Part shown: positions 21,163 through 33,602 of the stretch, piece after piece
How the letters are laid out: each line of letters begins with the position of its first letter
Position numbering within the stretch: position 1 is the first letter of the stretch
Assembly (NCBI RefSeq): GCF_000143535.2
Contig: NC_037310.1
Location: 2,232,001-2,296,000 of the forward strand
Direction of reading: 5' to 3'
DNA: 64,000 nucleotides
DNA from: Botrytis cinerea B05.10
Taxonomy: Eukaryota > Ascomycota > Leotiomycetes > Helotiales > Sclerotiniaceae
Notes under the pieces: model-generated
Databases searched by the model: none
Told to the model about the DNA's origin: nothing
What the model saw: only the letters and a program-made list of their open reading frames with translations
Made by a program: the position numbers and the translations under genes

Positions 21163-21960
21163 GGCATGGCATGGTACGTTTCGACAAGTTATACACACTT
21201 GGCTTTTCTCCGCCTCAAGCAAGGAGCACAAGTGGTGGCTCGATAGCATCGATCACAAAATCACTCCCGAGGTAAGCTGGCCCATATCAAGAATGAAAGA
21301 CCCTTAGACTAACGGGACTGAACAGTGTCGTAAACTTCTCGAGGAGTATAGCAAGATCCCACCCGAGGACGTTCGTCAACACATATATGACATTGTGAGT
21401 CGTCTCTCCTACATGGCGATGAACATCATCAGTGCGTTTTATGTGGAGGAAAACTAACTGTTGTACAGCGTGAAAAGGCATGGGCAATTCGCCCATACCC
21501 GTGCACAGGTTTGGGTCGCTTCCTTGATAATCTTCTCGCTCAGTCGCCAGCGTACAAAGATATTGTTGCCCGACTCAAGGGCGGAGACTCATTCATAGAT
21601 ATTGGATGCTTCCTCGGCCAAGAATTACGTCAATTGGTGTGGGACCTCAATGGTGCGCCTACAGATCAGCTCCATGCCGTGGGCATTGTCAATCATTGGG
21701 GCTTGGGTTATGAATTTTTTTCGTGACAAGGATACTTTTAAAGTTGATTTTTTTGAAGACGATATGTTGCAACCGCGCGAAAAGTTGTAGGCGTTGTGCG
21801 GAACGATAGATGTTATTTTGGTGAACTGGGTTTTCCATCAGTGGAGTTTAGAGAACTGGATCGAGGCTGGTGACTTGGGAGCAACTCGGTAATGATCCTA
21901 AAGAGACTGCACATATGGGAACAGATGTGTTGATGTTGGAATTCGTTATTACTAGGGAGT
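21163..21960 (+). pseudogene. Degenerate SAM-dependent methyltransferase (AusD-like, meroterpenoid-cluster type)
   Basis: Exons about 21163-21271, 21326-21394 and 21470 onward carry the hallmarks of fungal methyltransferases related to AusD: WWLDSIDHKITPE, LLEEYSKIPPEDVRQHIYDI, the REKAWAIRPYPCTGLGRFL block, and the SAM-binding motif I DSFIDIGCFLGQELRQLVWD, followed by GIVNHWGLGYEFF. The intact gene would make an O- or C-methyltransferase of about 280 residues. Here a T7 homopolymer (21714-21720) shifts the frame by one after GYEFF, giving a TGA. In the shifted frame an in-frame TAG follows at about 21788, although recognisable family sequence continues on both sides. The C-terminal third cannot be found. 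The two introns still have good GT-AG borders. No polyketide synthase or prenyltransferase is in the window, so this is a relic or an orphan. Start position is approximate. Confidence 0.75.
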
Positions 21961-22057
21961 AATTTGAAACTTATATCAATTCCTCCCTGAGAACACCTCA
22001 TGCTTGTTTTTGAAAACTATGAGCTGGTGATAGACGTATCCCTGAACTTCGAGAATC

Positions 22058-22585
22058 TTAAAAATGTATATTCGTTGTTCTAGACGGAGTATTATCACGG
22101 TGATCAATTTGTTGGCCCTTCGAATCGACTTCGGATCCGGTACTGGACATGTTATCTCTGAGCCAGGGCTTTCCTCTCCTCTCAATGTTCCTCAAGATGC
22201 TATGGACTGTCGCGCCATCTTTCGAGCTCCCCAAGATTTTCGACCACTCCTCTTCATCTAACAAGTATAAATCCTCCCGATCATTTTCCCTCCTGTAAGT
22301 TTTGACGATATCGTAAGCATTATAGTCCGGTCGATTGCACACCTCGACTAAGGTTCTGAATATCCATACTTCTTGGTCAGCGAAGCTCCAGTCATGTTTG
22401 GGAGTACTGCTGGCTCTAATAGGTCGAAGTGACCTGTCGGATGCAGCCAGTAAGCCTTTGAGGTAGTCGGGATTGGACTCAGAATGGTATGTTTCATCTT
22501 CTTTACTTGCTCGACGTGAATGATTGTTATGGATTGACTCCGAGGTACGGGCACACAGCTTTTTGAGGAAGGATTTCACTGGCAT
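22058..22585 (-). CDS. Hypothetical protein, 175 residues
   Basis: A single open frame starting MPVKSFLKKLCARTSESIHN. The N-terminal part is basic and Ser-rich. The middle has WSFADQEVWIFRTLVEVCNR (near 67-86) and DLYLLDEEEWSKILGSSKDG, a mixed helical pattern that suggests a small folded domain; the tail is polar. Amino-acid composition is convincing. I do not recognise the family. It lies convergently about 100 bp from the end of the methyltransferase pseudogene. Confidence 0.55.
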   Translation of the reverse strand: MPVKSFLKKLCARTSESIHNNHSRRASKEDETYHSESNPDYLKGLLAASDRSLRPIRASSTPKHDWSFADQEVWIFRTLVEVCNRPDYNAYDIVKTYRRENDREDLYLLDEEEWSKILGSSKDGATVHSILRNIERRGKPWLRDNMSSTGSEVDSKGQQIDHRDNTPSRTTNIHF

Positions 22586-22963
22586 AATGACCAAATTGGG
22601 GTATCCTAACGTGTAGTGAGGAGACAGTGTTGCTAATTGTATAAGAAGAAAGCAATTCTTCGTATGAATAGTTTGATATTAGTTTTGAGGAAGATATACT
22701 TGGGGTTGTGGGATGTCGTTGAGTGACCTGTGGTCTCTAGTTTTCCACTACATAATATCAACACTTACTAAGAGTAGTTTACCTCTTATAATGCAGTACC
22801 GGAGCCAAGAATAAGAAAGTACCGTAGTAGGTATGTGTAGTTCAAGAAGCACTACCGTGTGTGGGGTTTCGAATTCAATCGATTTTGAGAACTACTGGCC
22901 CAGCGAGACGATTGATTGGATAACCAGTCATTCTGGGCCCCCCAAATTCGATCAATGACACAA
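22586..22963. other. AT-rich spacer
   Basis: About 380 bp, no gene or clear site seen. Confidence 0.5.
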
Positions 22964-23287
22964 CTATATGTCTAGTAAAATCCTTATTTCAACGGTGCCT
23001 GAATAAGCGTCCATCGTCACAGCAATATCAGCGATATCAAGGTAGTAAATCCCGCCACGTGCCCACCAACCCCGCGCTATGAGAATTTCGTCTCCAGAGA
23101 CTGGACAATTGAGACGCTTGGAGTTTCCCCACGATATTATGATCGGCATCGGCCAGGCAATAAGAATTTGAGAACTACCCAAACCGTGGCCCAGCAACGA
23201 TGGTTTATACGGATACTTATTGACCCTGGGAGTCTGTTCCAAATTGTGGTTAAGTTGCCCGTCTACTGAGGATGTCGTCATGTTCAT
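22964..23287 (-). CDS. Possible small hypothetical protein, 107 residues
   Basis: A frame from ATG at 23287 begins MNMTTSSVDGQLNHNLEQTP and includes ILIAWPMPIIISWGNSKRL and WWARGGIYYLDIADIAV. It has a mildly protein-like pattern but no known domain, and no support beyond an open frame. It could equally be a fragment of a decayed gene. Confidence 0.25.
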   Translation of the reverse strand: MNMTTSSVDGQLNHNLEQTPRVNKYPYKPSLLGHGLGSSQILIAWPMPIIISWGNSKRLNCPVSGDEILIARGWWARGGIYYLDIADIAVTMDAYSGTVEIRILLDI

Positions 23288-24984
23288 GTTGCACAAAGTA
23301 TAGGAACGTTGGATGCATCAAACAGCAATAATAAGAAGACTGGTTTCGACGGTGGTTTGTGATGATTCGAAAATTTAGATGGATCAAAAGATTGGAGAAG
23401 ATTGGAGGGTAGAAGGGTGAAAGGGTGGGAGGGTTAAAAAGGTGGAAAGGTACTTATTAGATAATAGATGTATGAAATCACCTCGAGGTACGTAAGCAAG
23501 TTGAAACATTCGCCAGATTCCGGTTTTCAACACGAACAGCGAACTCTTCACGTGGGATTCCGCCATAAGGAAGGATATTGTGACATTTTATTACTTGCAT
23601 CTCATTCGTACTGTGTTCCCTTGTTGCCTTGTTGCCTTGTTGCCTTGTTGCCTTGTTGCATTATTCCCCGCTCCTCCTCCTCCCTCTTCACTCCTCCCTC
23701 TTCACTCCCTCCCCGCTTCTTTCTGTCGAGCCAATAGAGCGTAACAAACCCGCGAACCTCCCTTGTCGTCGTCGTCGTTATCAAAACCCTTATCAGCCCT
23801 TGATTTCATGGGATTTGCTGTTCGGCAGTTCTGCGTCTGTGTTGCGTCCATTCCCACTCCCATTCCCATTTTTTTTCTTTTTCTTCTTCTTCTTCTGCCC
23901 CCAGCAACCATATGACGTAGTAGATGGCTCTCCCATCCTCCTGCACTGCATGAAAATCTGCACGCCATGATCGGATGCCAGACCGTGATTAGTCTGCGAG
24001 ACAATTATAGCATGCGTATCTTATCAATGAGAATCCAAGCCGAGTCTAGCGTGTCTCGTGGATATCTTTCTTCGATTCTCAATTTCCCCTCCAGGGTTCA
24101 GGTCAAACACCAAGACGGCTGTACGGAATTCACGGCTCCAATTATAAGGAGTAGATTATATACATTTCTTGGAAACTTGGTTTTCTTTTGCGCTGGATTG
24201 GATTGTGTGTGCAAAAGACTAGCGAAGGTAAGCTTAAAGTTAGATCTCACCGTTGAAAAAAAAGAAGATCAGACCTCGGGATTCCTGGCAGTGGTTGGTG
24301 GTGGAGTCGATGGACGTCGGCATGTCACTCGACGGTGCGATATGATGATGTGATGAATGCGAGTCCCTGGGTTTTCTTTCAGTGCGTGTTCATTCAGTCC
24401 ATCGCATATGCATTCCAGATGCACACAACCGGTATAACTTTTCCTTTCAGCCCTCTTCCTCTCATCCCGCCAACTCTTCCCACCCTGCCAAGTAGACGAC
24501 CCTGCTATCCATCTTGGCAAAAGCTTGAATCAGTCTTTCCGGCACGACACCCTACGATACCCTCCTCTAATAAGAACTGGGTACTTCTCGTTGGCCTGGT
24601 CTCTTCTCTCTTACGCTCTAATAACTTCAATAACAATAACTGTATCCCTCCATCCGACTTCTTCCCAAACAGCAGCACCCGTGCGTCAAACCTTCCATTG
24701 TTGACTCGCGCCCATTGTCCGCATTCACCTTGTATCTACGAAATTAACCCAATTAGAGGGCCTAGTTCCATCCCGTTTTGGCGCTCCGTCGTATTCGTCC
24801 TTTCCTTGTCTCTCCGTTCAATTGGTTGCCTTGAGGATATATGAATTATTTTTCGTCTTTTTTTTACTCCCCTCCTTCCGTGTTGCACTTTGTCATACGA
24901 AGCTTGGCTGTCAGCTCATTTTACAACTACAATCACAACACTCTTCTTTGCGCAACATAACTCGACTGGAGAGGATAAGCAAAG
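23288..24984. other. Intergenic region and promoter of the C2-domain gene
   Basis: Low-complexity sequence with an octamer tandem repeat, CT-rich tracts (23665-23715, 23866-23898) and a pyrimidine-rich leader before 24985. No gene is supported. Confidence 0.5.
23619..23658 (+). repeat. Five perfect copies of CCTTGTTG
   Basis: Octanucleotide tandem repeat, 40 bp, no interruptions. Confidence 0.9.
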
Positions 24985-26852
24985 ATGTCGGAAAAGGTCG
25001 AACGTCAAGCACTCGGCGACATGTCAAATGGCGCAAATCACCCAGCGCAAGAAAGTCCAGCGCAGGTGACTCCAGCACAAGTAACTCCAGCGCAAGAGAA
25101 TCCAACCCAAGCAACTCCAGCCCAAAATGGCACACAAAAGAATGGCGACCCAGAGAAACAAACCCCAGGCCAATTGAAGTCGGCAAAGGAAAAGGTTGCC
25201 TCGAAACAGCAGAAGCTGAAAGACATGGCCAACAACCCTCCAGGTGGTTTCGATGCGACGCCAATTCCCCATGCGCGAGATGGTTATACGGTACGATTTA
25301 CGTTCCACCGAGCTGAGAACCTCCCTGCCTCGGATCTCAATACTCGCTCCTCCGACCCTTTTATCTTAGCAACTTTGACATCCTCGCTATTGAAAAGACA
25401 CAAGGAAGATCCAGATCTCGTTATGCGAACTCAAACGGTACACAAAAACACGAATCCAGAATGGAATAAGACTTGGACGGTAGCGGGCATTCCCGGAAGT
25501 GGCTTCCGTTTGAAATGCCGTCTATATGATGAAGACCCCGCAGATCATGACGATCGATTGGGAAATGTTACAATTTATGCAGAATCACTGGGCCCAAATT
25601 GGCAAGGTTTCAAAGAGAGAGGATTTGATGTCAAAAAGAGAATGGGCAGCAAGAGAGCGTATGGAGTACGAGCTTGCGCTGCTATGTTTAGTAGCAATGT
25701 TCACATGGATGGTACACTATATGTCAGCGCAGAATTATTGGGACCATCCGAGGAACCATATGGCAGAATGTATACTGTCGCGGAAACATATTTCTTCAAG
25801 CATTATTCGCCCATGATTGGAAGATTGGCTGGTACTAAAGCGCCTGGAAGTGAGTCGGGAGATAAGCCACAAACTGAGAAATACGAGTAAGCAATTCTCC
25901 TTCGTACCTAAAACTATGACAATACTAACGAGTTAGTTTCCAAGCAAATCAGATACAACTTCAAGGTCCAGTGCCGGCAGAGTTATACCATCGCTTTGTC
26001 GAATTCAAGCCTTTCGTAAAAGGAATGTTCTCAAAAGCAGGCCTACGAGGACGAGTCTTGAATAAAGCTCTTCATCACCAACACGCCCGTGTGTATAACT
26101 TTAGCAATAGTACAGAATACGGAGTGTTCAAAGCCCGATCAGAAGAAGCTGCATTGCAATTTCTCAAAATGGTACACTTTGATGAAGGTGGAAGGATATT
26201 CACCTATGTGCTCTCACTCGATGGACTTCTTCGATTTACCGAGACGGGCAAGGAGTTCGGTGTTGACCTTTTGTCAAAACATACCATGCACAGCGATGTA
26301 AACATTTACATTGCATGTTCTGGAGAATTCTTCATTCGTCGACTAAAGCACCCACGTCGATCAGTCGATGATCCTAGCCAATCCAGTCATCCAATAGAAG
26401 AGCTTCCAGGAGGACCACCCCACGAGGCACCTCCCAAAGACCCCAGCCATTACGAACTGGTAATCGACAATGACAGTGGCACTTACCGACCAAAAGGCTC
26501 CCTACTTCCCCTCCTCAAGAAATTCCTCAATGAGAATCTCCCCGGTCTTCACATCGTCACGAAAGAATGCACCGACGATCATCTTACCAAGATGAAAGAA
26601 GGACAACGAGAACGCAAGAAGAAGGAAGGAAATGAGATTAATATGGTACAGAATTCAGATGATGAGATCAGTAGCAGTGACGAGGAGGATTTGAACGATT
26701 TGGTGGGCCCAGGACGCAAGAGCAAGAGGGAGAGACTTGTTGCTGGGCTTGAAGATCCGAGTCAGGCGGTGAAGGACCTGAAGAAGGACTTTGTACCAGG
26801 GAAGGCGAAGGCCCAGAGAGAAGGAAATGGAAATCCTCCAGAGACAGTGTGA
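24985..26852 (+). CDS. C2-domain protein, fungal, 605 residues
   Basis: Exons 24985-25886 and 25937-26852. After a disordered N-terminus with a PAQxT pentapeptide repeat (residues 20-47) and a Lys-rich helix (64-80), a C2 domain runs from about 100 to 215: GYTVRFTFHRAENLP, SSDPFILATL and YDEDPADHDDRLG. Acidic residues D117, D124, D182, D184 and D190 sit at positions normally used for Ca2+ binding, so calcium-dependent membrane association is plausible. The part from 305 on (LQGPVPAELYHRFVEFKPFV, NFSNSTEYGVFKARSEEAAL, YIACSGEFFIRRL) is conserved-looking and of unknown function. The C-terminus is acidic/basic low complexity. It has no transmembrane segment or lipase motif. I cannot name an orthologue; a role in lipid or membrane handling is only inferred from the C2 domain. 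Confidence 0.85.
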
Positions 26853-28268
26853 TGAGGAGAATTGTGAACGAAGGATTTCGCTGACGGTTACAATCAAAGA
26901 CGAAATCTATCTCCGATGTTTGCATAATCAATCATGATTGGTCCTTTTACGATAGGGACTTATGTGTGGGTTAAGGGGGTGGAGAGGAAGAAGTTAATGG
27001 ATACCACCACCATGCTGGGTGCAAATGAACGAGTCGACGAGTGATATTCTACCTCACGGTCACATCATAACTTAATAACGCTTTTTTTTTTTTTTTGTTT
27101 TTTTTTTGGCGACGTCCCTTTTTTGATACCCTCTACTAGGGCCCATTTATCTATTCTACTTCCATAATCATCCCCTTCATTAGACCATTGTGGGATAATA
27201 GTATGGGATGGAAGAGATTGTAATTGCCCAAGGAAGATGTTTTTTTTCTTGTATTGCTTTACATTGCTTTACATTGCTTCGCCTATCGTACCGTAGAGTA
27301 CAGTATAGCATAGTTAGTCTAGATATCTTTTAGCAGTCAATACCTCCTCGTGGTTTTCAGTACTTTACATTATGTTGTTCTAATATATAACGGATTGAAT
27401 TATTGACTGAATGAACAGAATGAATGTAGATAAATACAAATATATACCAAGTCAAGCAAGTAACCACCCTCCAATCCACAAATCAAACCACCTCTACGAT
27501 ATCATATCACATCACATCACATCACATCAAATACCATTCATTGCCCATCATCAAACTTCTCATTTCCTCATTTTTCTGATGTTTTTTTTTTCCCTACTGC
27601 CCTTTACATACAGACACACACATACGCAGGTAGACAGACAGGTAAGCAATTATGAGAACCCCCCTCGCTTATCTCTTCTACTCGATTTTTATCAATACAC
27701 GAAGTCATAAAGAGGTATGCATATAATCAATAGACTATTTGGGATGTAATTTAATGTAACGTAATGTGTATGAGTATGTATGAGTATGAGTATGTGTATG
27801 TGTATGTGTATCACACAAAGCATCGTTCCACCATCTCACACCGCATGTGCATCCATCCATCCATCCATCGAGCCAACCCCAACTAAACCTATCCATCTCC
27901 ACCCAACTCATGCGCCATTAAGATTATTCCTCCCCTTTTCCTAACCTAACCTATCCAAATCCAGGTATCTAGTGGCTTGCCTGCTTTCATTTCAATTCTT
28001 CAAGCCATGGTGGATATCGATACCATACCACTTGCTCACTATACAGTACAATGAATTATACCTCCTTGTCATTCATCATTGTGCCAATCTGCCAACCGTC
28101 GACTAGTCCCCCTTCCAGCTATAATATAAGCAAGCCACCCTAAGCTAATACAAAATAAAATATTTCCGACCAAGAACACGAAAAACGCCAACAATGCTAA
28201 TCCCATGGTATCCCCAAATCATCCATCATTCATTAACATACCATGACATGTCATACCATCAAAAAATT
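26853..28268. other. Repeat-rich intergenic region
   Basis: Contains T-runs (27082-27107), an ATCAC repeat (27500-27530), GTAT-type repeats (27770-27810) and four ATCC units near 27851. These are the 3' flanks of the two convergent neighbours. No gene is seen. Confidence 0.6.
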
Positions 28269-31200
28269 TCATGAACGTTCCTGGATGGGCGTCTTAGCTA
28301 ATCGTCCGCCAGCGCTGACACGTTTCTGCAATCTCGCCTCCCGCTCCTTAAGCTTCTCCTGTGGGGTCATTGTGGTTGGCAAGGCCCCTAAAGTATCACT
28401 AGTGCCTCCTGCACGCTGTGTCTTTTGTTCGATGTACAGCGTCGCGCTTCGACTCAAAGGAAATGCAGGCAATGAGGTTGGGATCTCAGCCCCATGTTGT
28501 ATGAGCATTTCTGCGATTGGGAATGGCACAATCTTTGCAGGAGGTTCGACTCGAGTGGAGGACGTAACTTGTGCTGGAGATGCTGGATCAGCAGCAGCAA
28601 GAGCCAAGAATACTGAATGAGTTCCACGAGACTTATCAGTAACATTAGGGTTTGCCTTGAGCGCTAAGGCATATATCACTTGTTGAACATCGTTCTTCTT
28701 GACCGCGGCAAGAAGGGTCTCATCCGCCGTTGCATATCGTGAAAGAGTGGATGAGATCGGTTCCACAAAGGCTCGGTCAACATATTTGGCCGTGATGAAC
28801 TTCAATCTCTGCTCGCGTGTAGCTTGTGGAGCGGGTTTTGTAGCTAGATCGAGTCTAGCTTCCCAGACCATATTGGAGACACGATTGCCAACCAATAAAA
28901 GTAATTCGACAATATCCGTGGTAAATGAATTGATATCGAGAGTCAAGGAGCGTACTTTGCTGATATGTGTCCCAAGAGAACGATGAATACCACTGCATTC
29001 GATGCAAAGAATGATGGCTAAGTTGATCGACACCCACTCTGTTTTGATTCCAGATCCACAATCTGCACACCAGCAGTTTCCTTGATCCGTTTCCCGCAGA
29101 AGCTGTAATAGTTTATCTGGGCTTTCATCAAAGCTACTACTATTCGAACGGCCATACGCAGGTCTCGCACCAACCGTCGTTCTTCTAAACACATTATTTG
29201 TGTTAGAAGTATTACTATGATTCGAAGAATGTCCGTGGTTCATCGAAGAACTCTTTCCTGTTAATATAGACCCAATATCTCTCCTGATCGAATGAGGCTC
29301 AGGCTGTGGCGCCAAGGCTGGGTAATCTTTCATACCTCTACCCTCAACCGCACTTTGAAGCGCATTGTTGATAGCGGAAATCCAATTCTTCATGTCGTCT
29401 TCCGATGTTGCCTGATATACTCTCTTGTAATGAGGTGTTATGACCTCAAAACAAAAACGGCGCTCGGCATCGCGAGCCTCACGAACAGATGCCATACGTA
29501 AATCTATAGGCTCCATGTGTAGGTCTAGACGCTGCTTCCAATTACTGTACTCAGAGAGTTTACCGGCATCAAGTACGATCCAAAATCTATGAAAGTTAGT
29601 GGGCTTACTGCGTCTATGCGTGTCAGACTTACTTGTGCCAAGCTTGCTTATTTAGGCCCCTTGGATCAACGTGGCTACCGGGCCTGCTTAAAGCCCAGAG
29701 AAGACCCTCTTTACGTTGCGTACCCAACTTCTCACTCGTCGTGATTTGACTGTGATCTTTTTCTTCGAGGTCACGTATGCCACGAAACCGAGGATTTGCG
29801 CCGGGGCTTCCTAATTGTCCTCCGACTGTAGACGAGAGGCTACCAGGAGATCTAGAAAACTCCGTCATGCCGCCATTGGTAACTGTAGCAATTGTACTAT
29901 TTGTCGCCACTGGTCTCAGTTGATGCCCAGTGCTATCCGCTCTGTTGAGCTCAGAGTCTGATGTATATGCGCCGTTGCCCGAACTTGAGGTTCCAGGTAC
30001 GACGGGTTCAACTGGGACCGCGGGAACTGTCTCAGGTTCCACATATGTAATAGTACTCTTCTCGAGATTGCGCCGTTTTTCTTCACGTTCAGTCCTCTGG
30101 TACTGGAATTCTTTGTCCGCATCCTGCACTTCCGCGCTCAATGCTTCTAATTGTGGAAGCATTTGTTCCACCTTCTTGGCTGCGGCGAGATAACTCCTCG
30201 TCTGAGCATCTGCATACTTAGTCAAATGCGACAAAACTTCTTGTTCTTTTCGTCCCCCATGAAGATCCTGCATGAATGAAGAATAATCGAAACGCTTCAG
30301 CTCGAAATTCCGACGTTTCGTTTGGTATTTTGTGTCGCTTTCAACGCGCTTTTTCTGTTTGAGCGAATCTTGACGTTGGCCCAAGTATCTCGAGACATAT
30401 GCATAATAATCTTTACTTTCTTCCTCAAAGTCTCGTTTCTTTGATTCAGCTTGTTTGATATCGAGGGTATATAGTTTTGCAAGTGGCTCTATAATGACTT
30501 TCTCTAGGTTGAGAGCGTTCTGCTTCTCATACTGTAAAATCTCCCGCGCAATCTTATCAAAGTAATGGTCCAAAGCGGGCTGAACTGCGTTTGCGTTCGA
30601 ATTAGATGCTTCTCGAAGCGCTTCCATAAATCCTCCAATGGCATCGTTGCATTGCATCTGAGCAATTTGCGCTGCCTCTGCCTTTCTGAGAACTTTCTTC
30701 ATCCGTGTGCGCATATTTCCAGTTTTTTGCTCTAACGCTTTCATGGTAGCTCTGAACAACGGTCCATCTTCGGTGGCGCTCATATCTTCACCCGGGCGTT
30801 GACAAGACACATCAACCTTGGGTACATCCGCCATTTGACTTTGAGGAACAACCAAATCGAGGCTAAGGGGATTTGGCGACGGCGGTGCATCTTCGTAGGA
30901 TAGTTCTTGTCCGCTCACGCGAGAATCGAGGGATTGAGAAGAGGGAAGTCGCAATTTTGGGGGTGGAACAAGATGGAATGGGGGAGATGGCGAGCCTGGC
31001 ATACTCAATGGTTGAGAATCTAAGCCCTTGTTAGTAGATTATTGGGCTTTAGCAATTAGAGCCTTACTTGACACCCAGAATGAGAAGCTAGCCAAAGTAT
31101 TCAATCGATGCGCCCGTTGATCATATTCGAGAAACTAGAAAAATGTCAGAATGAGTAGCATATGCGATTCAGTCGAACGTACACTACAATTATTTCTCCA

Positions 31201-31897
31201 ACCACCCCCGCGATCTTCTGTTGGCTTTGGAGGCCTCCATTTCCAAGACCATTCGAACGACACTGATTGACTGCCTCCAGTAGAATAATCCCCAACCAAT
31301 TGTACGTTGGCATTCTTGTGCAAATTCGGATCGGCGTGAAATTCTCGAGTGACTAGATTCTCTACTTCTCGCGCCGTCGAGGCCGATACATATGTAAGTC
31401 CATTTATAACTGAATCTATCAATCCGACCACATCTTTTGCGCCGTTTGTTGCAGGTAGGAATCCTTGCGATTGTCGAATAATGAATGTGAAGTTGAAGGT
31501 AAGTTCCTCCTCGTTATTGATTTTGATGAGGAAATTGGGAGCGGCGCCAGGAAGTGTATCAGGGTCCTGCAGAATTCTGATTAGGATTTTTGGTAATACA
31601 AATGCAATGTATATGTATGTATAATCGTTACCTGGACATATTCCACCACAGCACTGTCTCCCAGGTCGCGAATCGCAGATACTCTTGTTGCTGGAAAGCC
31701 ATTTGGAACAATGTTTAAGAGTGTTTTCCTTCGCTGATTGGTGATTGACAAGGACGATATAGTTACTAGTAGTGTATCGTAATCAGTCCCCTCCTTCTCT
31801 CGAAATCTGATGAGTATCAATGGGAGTACTAACAGCGAGTTTGATCCCTCAAGTACAATGGCGCGCCATCATCTGGCCTGCTACTAACATTACCCAT
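28269..31897 (-). CDS. BAR-PH-ArfGAP-ankyrin GTPase-activating protein for Arf
   Basis: Six exons, complement(28269-29586, 29633-31019, 31068-31134, 31183-31566, 31632-31765, 31834-31897), 1117 residues, starting MGNVSSRPDDGAPLYL. The N-terminal about 220 residues form a fungal-specific globular region. A BAR domain (about 305-540, charged helices such as MRTRMKKVLRKAEAAQIAQM) senses or bends membranes. A PH domain (about 650-755) follows, split by the last intron. The ArfGAP zinc finger has Cys852, Cys855, Cys873 and Cys876, with the catalytic arginine in SGIHRSLG (about 881). Ankyrin-like repeats follow (about 1000-1075). The architecture equals animal ACAPs and S. pombe Cnt6. It should stimulate GTP hydrolysis on Arf at endosomal or plasma membranes, acting in recycling and polarised growth. 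Confidence 0.95.
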
Positions 31898-33602
31898 TTT
31901 CCTGTGATGTATGTACGTTCCTCACTCTCTCACTTTCTCTCTCCAACACAGACACACACACACACACTCTCTCTGTCTGTCTCTCAGGGTTTACCCCACT
32001 AAAGTTATCTAGTTGGAAGTTGTTGCAGGAGGTATGGCGGCCCTTGCTCTTGACAATATTGTCGAACACTGTAAAGAGGATAATGTTTTTGGCATCTAAT
32101 CCGGATAATAGCAATTACGAACAAATGTAATAAAGAAGGGATTTGGCTGATTATTCTGGTGTATAAGGTTGATATGATATGGTACCCTAAACTCTGGGAT
32201 TGCTAGAGTCGAAAGCAACGAGTGCTATTTTAGCAGCTAGACGGGGAGACTGGGAGACCGGTACAGTAAGGTTCTCGCTAGACGGGGTGCTGGCCGCAGT
32301 AGTAAAAGATTAGCCTTTGCTTTAGTTCGTCTCTTATTAGAGGCAACCCTGATGTAGTTTCTGTATCTGGGTCTGTATCTGGGTCTGTTTCAACTGTCGT
32401 TTCACTGCTGTTAACTTGATGAATGTTGAAGCCGCTGTGAGGAAAGGCAGATAGATGTAAGGCGACGAAGAATCGGATCTTGCTTGTTAGCCCCTGGCCG
32501 AGAGATAGTAGCGATGTGAGATGTGAGTAGATGAGTAATAAGTGCCCTTAGCAGTCGCGGTAGTCGCAATAGCAGATGTATAAATGGAATTAGATGAATC
32601 TTACTTGTAAGCAAAGCAAGGATATTACCCAAATTCTACATTATATGTGATACAATCCCGTGCATTCATTCCCTCTGCAGTGTCTCGTGTTACTTTTGAC
32701 TCTTATTTTTCCCTATTGCATTTCCAGGTAGCTGATACCTAAAAGATTCAAATTCCTCCATGATTATTGTTCACAGCCTCTTGAAGCACGCCCGTACCCG
32801 TCGCCAATACCCACGTCCACGCCCTTGGTGCTGACGCACATTGTTGGGCTTGTGAATGAAACGGGCCAGGACCAGCAATCACAGGGCTGTTAACGTGTTT
32901 ATAAGAGCGATAGAGTAAAACTTGGCATTAAACGGGCCCCACGGGCTCCAAGTGCCTTTTCGGTACCTAGACGTGCTAGACAGAGGCAGCGGAAGCAGAT
33001 AGTCAGGGGGTCTCTTTTATCCAGCCAAGTGAATAATAACAGAGTCACGATTCTTGGAGTTTGTTCTAGTTTCACTCAAGGTTTGATACGAGTGTTATGT
33101 TATGTATTTCCGTCTGCGCCTCCATGTCTAGTAATGTGTGGCCAAAAAGTATGGTGAAGATTCGTCTTCGAGAGAGGTGTATTCGCGGCAAATGGACTAC
33201 TCCGTACACTGTACACTGAATGCATTTTCGATACGAGATCCTGCCCTGCTGCGGACTACCTACTGCACTGGCACTCTGTATTGGAGCATTCCAATGCATT
33301 CATAGCTAGCATTCGCAAAATAGAACAAAAAACCTCCGAAGATACAAGCGTGTCACCCTTTTAATCGATAAGCGATAGAGCGTGCGTCAACCTCGGCATG
33401 TCTCACACCACGGCTCACCTCTCCAAGATACCTACCTACCTTTCCCTCCCCTTCCCTTCCCATCTCCACAAGAACTTCCCCAGGTTTCCTGAATATATAA
33501 TTAGACCAGAAATTTGGGTTGCTTCGTGGATTGTTTCGTACTTTATTTCATCAATCTTTCCACACCTTCTCTTGTCTCACCTCCCACGTTTGTATATACG
33601 AC
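31898..33602. other. Divergent promoter region between the ArfGAP and thioesterase genes
   Basis: About 1.7 kb, mostly AT-rich, no gene. A CT/CA microsatellite lies within 100 bp of the ArfGAP start and so is probably in its leader. Confidence 0.55.
31920..31986 (+). repeat. CT/CA microsatellite in the ArfGAP 5' region
   Basis: CT-rich tract, then a (CA)8-type run, then CTCTGTCT units. On the ArfGAP sense strand this is a GA/GT tract 25-90 nt before the ATG. Confidence 0.8.

Noticed and set aside
27750..27880. GTAT and ATCC repeats read as a possible array.
   Set aside because: Simple microsatellites with no spacer structure; not a CRISPR-like or satellite array.
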